Origin: Gammaproteobacteria bacterium UBA3532 | GTDB taxonomy: Bacteria; Pseudomonadota; Gammaproteobacteria; Enterobacterales; UBA3532 | Direction: 5' to 3' | DNA: 7,304 nucleotides | NCBI GenBank assembly: GCA_002376965.1 | Contig: DFOV01000234.1 | Span: forward strand, 1-7,304 | Part shown: positions 1 to 5,252 of the stretch, piece by piece | Layout of the letters: the number at the start of each line of letters is the position of its first letter | How positions within the stretch are numbered: the first letter of the stretch is position 1 | The notes under the pieces: model-generated | What the model was told of the DNA's origin: nothing | Seen by the model: the letters and a program-made list of their open reading frames with translations, nothing else | The model's database searches: none | Translations under genes and position numbers: made by a program

Positions 1-293
1 GTGAGTGCCACGGCGTTAGGGGATGGTGCTACCGGACAGTAGGCTTCAAACGCTTCAAGTAGCTGAACATCGACACTTTCTTTATCGACAGTGATCCACT
101 GTGGATTTCCTAGCGCATGATAAAGGCTGGCTGGTGCTATGCTGGGAGTCGCGATAACAATATCACCAAGACCTTCAACAGCTGCAGTGTCATCACCAGG
201 GGATGCCAGAAAAGCGCAGGTGATCCCCAGTTCTTTTCCAGCTTGAGCCATCATCTGAGCCAATTGTCCCGAGCCAATAATTGCGATATGCAT
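1..293 (-). CDS. purK: PurK, N5-carboxyaminoimidazole ribonucleotide synthase (N-terminal part, cut by window edge)
   Basis: Cytosolic enzyme of de novo purine synthesis. It uses ATP and bicarbonate to carboxylate the amino group of AIR, giving N5-CAIR, the substrate of PurE. About 97 codons are visible. The protein begins MHIAIIGSGQLAQMM, the glycine-rich N-terminal strand-loop of PurK-type ATP-grasp proteins, followed by the Q-A-G-K-E-L-G-I stretch and an ending CPVAPSPNAVAL that resembles the 'VYPSP..A' segment of the family. The ATP-grasp and C-terminal domains lie outside the window. The ATG directly abuts the purE stop (TAG then ATG, no gap), and a GGAGG lies 8 bases upstream inside purE, so translation is probably coupled. 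Identity rests on the N-terminal fold and the purE neighbour. It is the bicarbonate-consuming step of the operon. Confidence 0.9.
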   Translation of the reverse strand, partial: MHIAIIGSGQLAQMMAQAGKELGITCAFLASPGDDTAAVEGLGDIVIATPSIAPASLYHALGNPQWITVDKESVDVQLLEAFEAYCPVAPSPNAVAL

Positions 294-806
294 CTATTCT
301 ACCTCCATAGGAACCGATTCTGTTTGTTGCTGGCGCCAATGGATCAGGCGTTGACGCAGCTCTGGATCAGAAAGTGCGATAATCTGGCTTGCCAATAACC
401 CAGCGTTAAATGCTCCAGACTCACCGATAGCTTGAGTGGCTGTCGCTACACCTTTAGGCATTTGCACGATAGAAAGCAGGCTATCAAGGCCACTTAACGC
501 TTTGCTTTGCACAGGAACGGCGACGACAGGCAATTCAGTCATGGCTGCTGCCATTCCGGGCAAGTGGGCTGCCCCACCAGCTCCGGCAATAATTACTTTG
601 ATACCGCGATTGGCAGCATTTTCTGCATATTCAACCAGCCGCTGAGGAGTGCGGTGGGCAGAGACGACAAACTTCTCATACGGTACTTCAAGCGCGTCGA
701 GAACGGTGGTGGCATTTTTCATCGTTGCCCAGTCCGACGTTGAGCCCATAATGATGCCGATAGTCGCGTTGGTAGATGGGAAAGTTTTGGTGTTTCCTAA
801 AGACAT
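294..806 (-). CDS. purE: PurE, N5-carboxyaminoimidazole ribonucleotide mutase (class I)
   Basis: Cytosolic enzyme that moves the carboxyl group of N5-CAIR to carbon 4, giving CAIR, the step after PurK. The protein has 170 residues, normal for class I PurE. Visible hallmarks are [10 protein letters not shown] (17-26, with S22 and D25 of the nucleotide-binding loop), the catalytic-histidine motif SAHRTP (49-54, H51), [11 protein letters not shown] (75-85), and [18 protein letters not shown] (119-136) near the end. About ten extra residues precede the conserved core, but the start is supported by AGGAG six bases upstream of the ATG. It follows the transporter gene by 15 bases and abuts purK. No separate promoter or PurR-like box is evident in the 15-base gap, so it probably depends on the promoter upstream of the small membrane-protein gene, or on one hidden inside the transporter gene. 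Confidence 0.96.
   Translation of the reverse strand: MSLGNTKTFPSTNATIGIIMGSTSDWATMKNATTVLDALEVPYEKFVVSAHRTPQRLVEYAENAANRGIKVIIAGAGGAAHLPGMAAAMTELPVVAVPVQSKALSGLDSLLSIVQMPKGVATATQAIGESGAFNAGLLASQIIALSDPELRQRLIHWRQQQTESVPMEVE
302..306 (-). promoter_or_regulatory. Shine-Dalgarno of purK, inside the purE 3' end
   Basis: GGAGG on the minus strand, 8 bases before the purK ATG, formed by purE codons near its C-terminus (the M-E-V of ..PMEVE). Its position inside the upstream gene supports both the purK start at 293 and translational coupling. Confidence 0.7.
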
Positions 807-821
807 ATGTAACTCCTCGCC

Positions 822-1757
822 TTACAAGGTAGTCAATGATTGGGCCAGTAATAGGTATAACGGTATGCCAATCAAGACATTAAATGGAAAGGTAACCCCC
901 AGACTGGAGGCAATGGATAGGCTATGATTTGCCTGCGGCAATGCAACCCGCATCGCAGCAGGTACGGCAATATAGGATGCGCTGGCTGCAAGCACCGCCA
1001 GCAGTGCGACACCTCCCGTAGAAAGCCCAAGGAGCGCAGTTCCTACCGTCGCTCCCAGAGTCGCCCCCAACAGTGGCATCAGCATAGCAAATGCGATAAC
1101 AAACAAGCCGTTTTGTTGTAGTTCCTTTGCCCGGCTGGCTGCTATTAGTCCCATTTCTAATAGGAACAAGGCCAGTACTCCGCTAAACAGATTTTTAAAT
1201 AGCGGCATGATTTGGTCGATACTTTCGTTGGCGCTAAAACCAATCACCAGGCCACCAAGCATGAGAACGACACCAGCATTTAGAAACATCTCATGCATTA
1301 GTTCTGATATGCGCTGTTGCCCCTGCTTTTGGGCCAGCCATATCCCCACTGCAATGGCTGGAATTTCAAGTAGAACGACGAATAGAGGAAAGTACGACTC
1401 GTAAGCTATATTCTGTGACTCAAGCACGGCAATCGCGACGGCAAAGGTTCCGACGCTGACAGAGCCATAATGGGCGGCTATGCTCGCCGCATTGGTTTTA
1501 TCGATTTCTCCGAAGTAGCGGAGTATAGGAAACGCGATTAGCGGAATGATGACGCCAATCATTACTACCGCCAGCCCCTGGAGCACAAGCTCAAGATTGG
1601 CATGGCTTTTCAGTGCAATACCGCCTTTTAAGCCAATTGCCAGCAGCAAAATAAGCATCAGTGATTGAGACAGGCCGCGAGGGAAGGTGAAGTCCACTTT
1701 GGCCAGTTTTATAATCACCCCAAAGATGAAAAATAACACCACAGCATCAAGAGACAT
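822..1757 (-). CDS. sbtA: SbtA-family (Na+-dependent bicarbonate transporter) permease, compact form
   Basis: Inner-membrane permease of 311 residues, strongly hydrophobic, with about ten predicted helices in two similar halves (roughly 1-145 and 158-311). Each half holds a small-residue segment typical of the SbtA fold: AAHYGSVSVGTF (94-104) followed by LLEIPAIAVGIW (129-140) in the first, and LAASASYIAVPAAMR (256-270) followed by SIASSLGVTFPFNVLIGIP (281-299) in the second. These line up in order with the matching segments I recall from cyanobacterial SbtA, which imports HCO3- with Na+. The protein is shorter than the roughly 370-residue cyanobacterial form, mostly because the central cytoplasmic linker (about 142-158) is short. 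The start is supported by GGAGG six bases upstream, within the end of the preceding small gene. It sits directly upstream of purE and divergent from a CbbR/CmpR-like regulator, which supports bicarbonate as substrate. Transport itself is inferred from family membership; another carboxylate or anion is possible. Confidence 0.8.
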   Translation of the reverse strand: MSLDAVVLFFIFGVIIKLAKVDFTFPRGLSQSLMLILLLAIGLKGGIALKSHANLELVLQGLAVVMIGVIIPLIAFPILRYFGEIDKTNAASIAAHYGSVSVGTFAVAIAVLESQNIAYESYFPLFVVLLEIPAIAVGIWLAQKQGQQRISELMHEMFLNAGVVLMLGGLVIGFSANESIDQIMPLFKNLFSGVLALFLLEMGLIAASRAKELQQNGLFVIAFAMLMPLLGATLGATVGTALLGLSTGGVALLAVLAASASYIAVPAAMRVALPQANHSLSIASSLGVTFPFNVLIGIPLYLLLAQSLTTL

Positions 1758-1760
1758 TGA

Positions 1761-1967
1761 TTACCTCCAGGCACTATTTTGTGCTACAGCAACATCAGGC
1801 ATGCTGGCCTTTCTATTAGATAGTTGAGATAGAATATTAGCTGAAATCAGTACAATTCCGACGGCACAAAGGGTCCAGCTGGCCATTTGCTGAAAGGCCA
1901 GTAGTCCTCCTAATGCAGCGAAAAGGCAGCCAACGAAATAAACAAAGATGAATTGACGAACACTCAT
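1761..1967 (-). CDS. Small two-helix membrane protein, first gene of the sbtA-purEK operon (unknown function)
   Basis: I do not recognise this protein family. It has 68 residues with two likely transmembrane helices (about 6-25 and 29-48) joined by a very short turn, and a polar tail (49-68) rich in Ser, Asn and Ala. Basic residues at R4 and at R52-K53 predict both ends in the cytoplasm. The first helix has closely spaced small residues (G13, C14, A18, G20, G21), which could favour helix packing against another membrane protein. It is a believable gene: GGGAG lies five bases before the ATG, the composition is clearly hydrophobic, and its end overlaps the ribosome binding site of the transporter. 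The position suggests an accessory subunit or assembly factor of the transporter. It is not similar to SbtB, the soluble PII-like partner of cyanobacterial SbtA. Function is inference only. Confidence 0.75.
   Translation of the reverse strand: MSVRQFIFVYFVGCLFAALGGLLAFQQMASWTLCAVGIVLISANILSQLSNRKASMPDVAVAQNSAWR
1764..1768 (-). promoter_or_regulatory. Shine-Dalgarno of the SbtA-like gene, inside the small ORF
   Basis: GGAGG on the minus strand, six bases before the transporter ATG. It is contained in the last sense codons (TGG AGG) of the 68-residue gene, whose stop lies only three bases before that ATG. Ribosomes finishing the small gene would stop next to this start, so fixed-ratio synthesis of the two membrane proteins is likely. 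Confidence 0.75.
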
Positions 1968-2085
1968 GACAACTCCCAGGTTGATTTAACTGTGGCTATC
2001 ATGACTTAAATTAAAAATAGATAAAAATAGATATTATCTAGTCAATGCATAGGTTAATATCTATATATTGGTTTAGGGGGGCTAC
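1968..2085. promoter_or_regulatory. Divergent promoter/operator region between the sbtA-purEK operon and its LysR regulator
   Basis: AT-rich 118-base gap with four copies of a hexamer in two orientations: TAGATA at 2018-2023 and 2028-2033, TATCTA at 2035-2040 and 2058-2063. The middle two form a perfect 13-base palindrome TAGATATTATCTA (2028-2040) with the T-N11-A shape of LysR binding sites. The first two lie in a 10-base tandem repeat AAAAATAGAT (2013-2032), one helical turn apart. A possible -10 for the leftward operon is TTTAAT (minus strand, 2010-2015), which would place the palindrome over the -35 region and the fourth half-site near -58. AT-rich candidates for the rightward gene include TATATT at 2064-2069. 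The lysR Shine-Dalgarno is AGGGGGG at 2075-2081. The operator reading is fairly strong; exact promoters are tentative. Confidence 0.6.
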
Positions 2086-3021
2086 ATGACGACCAGGCTA
2101 CATGCAAAAATAGGCACATTCCGTCAATTGGAAATTTTACTGGCAGTATATGAGCTGGGAAGCGTCACACTTGCTTCGGAAGAGCTTCATTTAACCCAAC
2201 CAACGGTTTCGATGCAGCTAAAAAAATTGGCAGATATGGTCGGTGTGACGCTGTACGATCAGGTGGGTAAACGATTGATCTTCACTGAGGCTGGTGAGCT
2301 AATGGTTCAGGCGGCTCGCGACACCTTGGAGCGAGTGAATGATTTGGACATGGCCCTATCGGAACTGAGAGGCCTAAAAACAGGTACGCTCAAACTCGCA
2401 GTGGTCACGACAGCTAAGTACTTTATTCCCCACTTATTGGGACCGTTTTGCCGAAAATACCCTAATATTGATGTCGAGTTTAATGTTGGCAATCGACAGC
2501 AGATTATTCAGCGCTTACAGCGTGGGCATGATGATTTTTATGTGTTCAGTCATATTCCTTCGAAGTTGGATATTGAAACCATCGACTTTCTTGATAACCC
2601 GCTGGTGGCCATTGCTGCAGAAGACCATCCGCTAGCGCAAGAGAGGCAAGTGTCTCTTAAACAGCTGGCACAGGCTCCATTTTTGATGCGCGAGCGCGGT
2701 TCGGGAACTCGATTCACCATCGAGCGCTTTTTGCGCAAGCAAGATCTGCGTTTGAATGTGCGCATGACCATCGAAAGTAATGAGGCGATTAAGCATGCGG
2801 TTATGGCTGGACTCGGCATATCTATCTTGTCTCAGCATACCTTGGCATTTGGTGAAAGTGCTGGGGTAGTGGAGCTGCAGGTGCCTGAGATGCCCATTCG
2901 GTCGAAATGGTTTCTGCTCAAGTTGAAGGCTAAATCTTTGTCGCCGATTGCGCGTACGTTTCTTGAGTTTATCGAAAGCGAAGGACGAGATAGCCTGTTG
3001 CATGAACTGTACGGCGCGTAG
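2086..3021 (+). CDS. LysR-family regulator of the CbbR/CmpR type
   Basis: DNA-binding regulator of 311 residues, standard LysR length. The N-terminal winged helix-turn-helix spans about 10-70, with FRQLEILLAVYELGSVTLA, then EELHLTQPTVSMQLKKL (33-49) as recognition helix region and VTLYDQVGKRLIFTEAG (54-70). The effector domain starts at about 100 with LKLAVVTTAKYFIPHLL (102-118), VGNRQQI (134-140) and FLMRERGSGTRF (199-210), all close to the pattern in CbbR, CmpR and NdhR, regulators of CO2 fixation and bicarbonate uptake. Those known relatives sense metabolites such as RuBP, 2-phosphoglycolate, NADPH or 2-oxoglutarate. The effector here is unknown and no RuBisCO gene is in view. It is divergent from the transporter operon across an operator-like gap, so it probably controls that operon and itself. 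AGGGGGG just upstream supports the start. Confidence 0.9.
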   Translation: MTTRLHAKIGTFRQLEILLAVYELGSVTLASEELHLTQPTVSMQLKKLADMVGVTLYDQVGKRLIFTEAGELMVQAARDTLERVNDLDMALSELRGLKTGTLKLAVVTTAKYFIPHLLGPFCRKYPNIDVEFNVGNRQQIIQRLQRGHDDFYVFSHIPSKLDIETIDFLDNPLVAIAAEDHPLAQERQVSLKQLAQAPFLMRERGSGTRFTIERFLRKQDLRLNVRMTIESNEAIKHAVMAGLGISILSQHTLAFGESAGVVELQVPEMPIRSKWFLLKLKAKSLSPIARTFLEFIESEGRDSLLHELYGA

Positions 3022-3025
3022 TGTT

Positions 3026-3082
3026 TTATGATATTGCTATAGTTTCTTATGATATTGCTATCGCTTTTGATGATCTTGCGAT
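3026..3082. repeat. 21-base tandem repeat, three copies (third degenerate)
   Basis: TTATGATATTGCTAT occurs at 3026-3040 and again, identical, at 3047-3061, exactly 21 bases apart. A third copy at 3068-3082, again 21 bases on, matches at 12 of 15 positions. The six-base spacers differ. The array begins four bases after the lysR stop. No reading frame of note crosses it. The 21-base period, two helical turns, would put each copy on the same face of the DNA, but no function is shown. Confidence 0.75.
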
Positions 3083-3098
3083 GCTCTTCGGGTGTTTG

Positions 3099-3199
3099 GA
3101 GTTGTATAACCCGCTATCAGAAAACGCTGTGAATACTTCCCTGTAAGCTCGGGCGCGGTTCCCTCCGCGCAACGTTTCTAATAGCGGGTTATACAACTC
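3099..3199. repeat. 101-base palindromic element with perfect 19-base terminal inverted repeats
   Basis: GAGTTGTATAACCCGCTAT (3099-3117) is the exact reverse complement of 3181-3199. After one mismatch the stem continues with AGAAA (3119-3123) against TTTCT (3175-3179), then one bulged A, then CG (3125-3126) against CG (3173-3174). The enclosed part holds two small hairpins (next entry), so the single strand or RNA would fold as a long stem topped by two arms. It lies between two convergent genes and could end transcription from both sides, although no T-run follows the stem. No target-site duplication is apparent at its edges and there is no room for a transposase. A dispersed REP or MITE-like repeat is the best reading; copy number in the genome is not visible here. 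Confidence 0.8.
3126..3170. repeat. Twin hairpins with identical TTCCCT loops inside the palindromic element
   Basis: The second hairpin is clear: GCGCGG (3153-3158), loop TTCCCT (3159-3164), CCGCGC (3165-3170). The first has the stem TAC (3134-3136), the same loop TTCCCT (3137-3142) and GTA (3143-3145), and can be prolonged by GCT (3126-3128) with AGC (3146-3148) if GTGAA is bulged. Different stems closing on one identical loop suggest that the loop, not the stem sequence, is what is recognised or conserved. Confidence 0.65.
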
Positions 3200-3246
3200 T
3201 TACCCTTTGATAGACATCGTGGTGATCTCTTGTATATCGAGAGTAC

Positions 3247-5211
3247 TTAGTTGATGTCATTGTTGTATTTAGGGTTTATCTTGTCCGGTGAAAAGGCGAC
3301 CTTTTTACCGTGCATTAAGTAGCGGTTGGCCTGCTCTGTTTGATTGATGGCCTGGTAGCTGGTGGCAATGCTGTTGTAACCACGAGTCAAGGTCGGCTCA
3401 AGGGCCAGTGCTTTTTGAAAGTGCCATATCGCTAATGGGTGATCATCTTTTTTGGCCGCAAGCACGCCCAGGTAGTACCAGGCCTTGGCCAATGTGGGCC
3501 GGTGGGATGTCGCATGCTCCAAGTGTGTTCGCGCCAGGTTATATTGCTGTTGCTGGAAGTAGGTGAGAGCCAGGTTGAAATGGGCTTCGGGCAATTGCGG
3601 GTCAATACGCAGAGCGGATGCATGGGCTTCGACTGCTTGCTCGGATTTTTGTTGAGCCGTATAGGCGATGCCCAGCCATTGCCAGGCTTGAGCATTGTCG
3701 GGGTGTTGGCTGGTGAGTTTCAGTAGCAGGGACTCAGCCTTTGTGTAGTGCTTTAGATCGAGCCAGGCTTTTGCCAAATCAAAATACGATTCGCTGCTTA
3801 CTGGCTGCATCTTTGACAGATGTTGTTCCAGTTTGTTGGCAACGGAGTGTGTGGGCAACGCCCTGATCAAGGCAAGCAGTTGATATAATAGCGCTTCATC
3901 ACCCTCAGGCTTTCCTGGCAAGTCAAGGATCTCAAGCGCTGTTAAATCGTGCTCGCGCTCGTGCAATGGTGCCAATCGTGTTTCCTTATTGGGTGTAAAG
4001 CGCTGAATCTTGTGATCGGTCATGACGATATGGACAACATCTTGGGTGCGTCGCTGTGGCATATGACAGGAAATACAGTCGCTAAGCTCTTTTGTATTCG
4101 TCTCTGTATTTGTCTCTGTATTTGTCTTAGGGTGTTGCTGATCATGACAGTTTTTGCAAACGGCGGAAAAGGTCGAGGCAACATCGGATTCTGCGACTTT
4201 ATGGTGTGGATCATGGCAGCTGATACAGCTGAGAGCTCCTTCACTTTGTTGAAAGCACTGGCTACGATAAAGACGATAGGCATGATGATTAATTTCGAAG
4301 CGGTTGTCTTGGCTTAGGCCTTCTTCTTCGACATCTATATGCACCAGGTAGTCGCTGATATTTTCTCCGGGACGATATGAATAGACGGGTCTATCCAGGC
4401 GACGGGTGCCAATCAGAGCGATAGCGGGAAGCATGTGGCATTGAAAGCAAACCGAGTCGCGCTCAGCTACAGGCAATTTTCTTGGGTTCACAATACTATT
4501 GTGTATTGCTTCCAAGTCAGCTTCTCCACTGGTGACTGTTTGAATATGACCGGCTCCAGGGCCATGACAGCGTTGGCAGCCTGTTCCTTCAGGTAGCTCA
4601 TGGGGGAAGCGATGGGCCTGGTTGCGCCGATCGCTGCCAGCCTCTACTTCAGGAAATGCATTGTGACAAAACATGCATTCGCGGCGGACGTTGCGCCCAA
4701 TCCCCAAATGGTGTTTTTTATCGTATCCTGGTGCAAGTTGCCACTCCTGTGTTTCATTATACCAGCCCAGTGGCAATTGGTAGATTTCTCCGAGATCGTT
4801 TTGGTAGAGATAAGAGCGGGTTTTGTGGCCAGAGCCGAGAATCCAGTCAATTTGCCGTTCAAAAACATTGATAGGTTGATTCTGGTGATCAAGCTGGTAG
4901 CGATGGAAAAAAATGTCATCTCCGCGTCGAATGATGCGATAGTAGCGCTGGCTCTTTGCATGATAAAGAGGGGGCAAATCGAAGTTTTCTATGTATTTTT
5001 CGGGGCGGGGCTTGGTAAATGACTTAGCCATACCTACCGATTGATAGGATTGATACTTGTCGTTGTGGCAGGTGGCGCAGGCTTTATCTGCGACGTAACC
5101 GGCTGCTGCACCTTCTGTAATATGGAAACCGAAAACGTCGTTGGCCGTCGTTTGATGCCATGGCGCCATGACCAGAAAGAGGAGTAAGCCGAAGGCAAAT
5201 AGTGTGTTCAT
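3247..5211 (-). CDS. Exported seven-haem c-type cytochrome with C-terminal TPR domain
   Basis: The protein has 654 residues. Residues 1-23 form a signal peptide (hydrophobic run LFAFGLLLFLVMAP, likely cleavage after TTA), so it acts in the periplasm or beyond. Seven CXXCH haem sites are visible: 45-49, 179-183, 212-216, 255-259, 329-333, 352-356 and 379-383. Conserved-looking segments include ILGSGHKTRSYL (124-135), PLGWY (147-151), LAPGYD (159-164), ECMFCHNAFP (178-187) and CHMPQRRTQDVVHIVMTDH (382-400). I recall this pattern from uncharacterised multihaem cytochrome-TPR proteins of the cytochrome c554-like group. From about 474 to 640 there are roughly five TPR units (for example AWQWLGIAYTAQQKSEQAVEAH), a protein-binding scaffold. 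The start is fixed by an in-frame TAA nine bases upstream; the Shine-Dalgarno is weak (AGG). It follows srkA by 26 bases, so coupling to the upstream genes is likely. Electron transfer is a safe inference, but donor, acceptor and any catalytic activity are unknown. Confidence 0.9.
   Translation of the reverse strand: MNTLFAFGLLLFLVMAPWHQTTANDVFGFHITEGAAAGYVADKACATCHNDKYQSYQSVGMAKSFTKPRPEKYIENFDLPPLYHAKSQRYYRIIRRGDDIFFHRYQLDHQNQPINVFERQIDWILGSGHKTRSYLYQNDLGEIYQLPLGWYNETQEWQLAPGYDKKHHLGIGRNVRRECMFCHNAFPEVEAGSDRRNQAHRFPHELPEGTGCQRCHGPGAGHIQTVTSGEADLEAIHNSIVNPRKLPVAERDSVCFQCHMLPAIALIGTRRLDRPVYSYRPGENISDYLVHIDVEEEGLSQDNRFEINHHAYRLYRSQCFQQSEGALSCISCHDPHHKVAESDVASTFSAVCKNCHDQQHPKTNTETNTETNTKELSDCISCHMPQRRTQDVVHIVMTDHKIQRFTPNKETRLAPLHEREHDLTALEILDLPGKPEGDEALLYQLLALIRALPTHSVANKLEQHLSKMQPVSSESYFDLAKAWLDLKHYTKAESLLLKLTSQHPDNAQAWQWLGIAYTAQQKSEQAVEAHASALRIDPQLPEAHFNLALTYFQQQQYNLARTHLEHATSHRPTLAKAWYYLGVLAAKKDDHPLAIWHFQKALALEPTLTRGYNSIATSYQAINQTEQANRYLMHGKKVAFSPDKINPKYNNDIN
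4094..4127 (-). repeat. 12-base in-frame microrepeat in the cytochrome gene
   Basis: On the plus strand the unit GTATTTGTCTCT runs 4106-4117, with a one-base variant at 4094-4105 and a partial copy at 4118-4127. It encodes the linker TNTETNTETNTK between haem sites 6 and 7. As it is a multiple of three, gain or loss of a unit would only change linker length. Confidence 0.8.
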
Positions 5212-5218
5212 CCGCCTA

Positions 5219-5252
5219 CATTACCACCATTCATCCATTACCACCATTCATC
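5219..5252. repeat. 17-base perfect tandem duplication across the srkA stop codon
   Basis: CATTACCACCATTCATC occurs at 5219-5235 and immediately again at 5236-5252. Read on the minus strand, the upstream copy contains the last codons and the TAA of srkA. The downstream copy fills most of the 26-base gap before the cytochrome gene and contributes the TAA that is in frame with that gene. With a single copy the gap would be 9 bases. Confidence 0.9.

Noticed and set aside
2632..3003. Open frame of 123 codons on the minus strand.
   Set aside because: Antisense to the LysR effector domain, with no sign of its own start signals or family motifs.
3167..3180. PurR-like box (GCGCAACGTTTCT) in a window with pur genes.
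   Set aside because: It is part of the palindromic element, lies in a convergent gap more than 1 kb from the pur operon promoter and only partly fits the consensus.
3099..3199. Integron attC recombination site: long imperfect palindrome with GTATAAC/GTTATAC near the ends.
   Set aside because: The outer 19 bases pair perfectly and extend beyond the putative core boxes, the box fits the attC consensus imperfectly, and there is no integrase or gene cassette.
3227..3243. Short inverted repeat CTCT..AGAG just after the cytochrome stop as a terminator.
   Set aside because: Only four pairs with a nine-base loop and no T-run on the minus strand.
3949..4317. Open frame of 122 codons on the plus strand with hydrophobic stretches.
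   Set aside because: It is antisense to haem sites 5 to 7 of the cytochrome; the Leu/Cys-rich stretch is the complement of the TNTE repeat.
4600..5022. Long open frame of 140 codons on the plus strand.
   Set aside because: It is antisense to the cytochrome gene, whose seven CXXCH motifs and TPR units fix the true frame; no ribosome binding site or recognisable protein.
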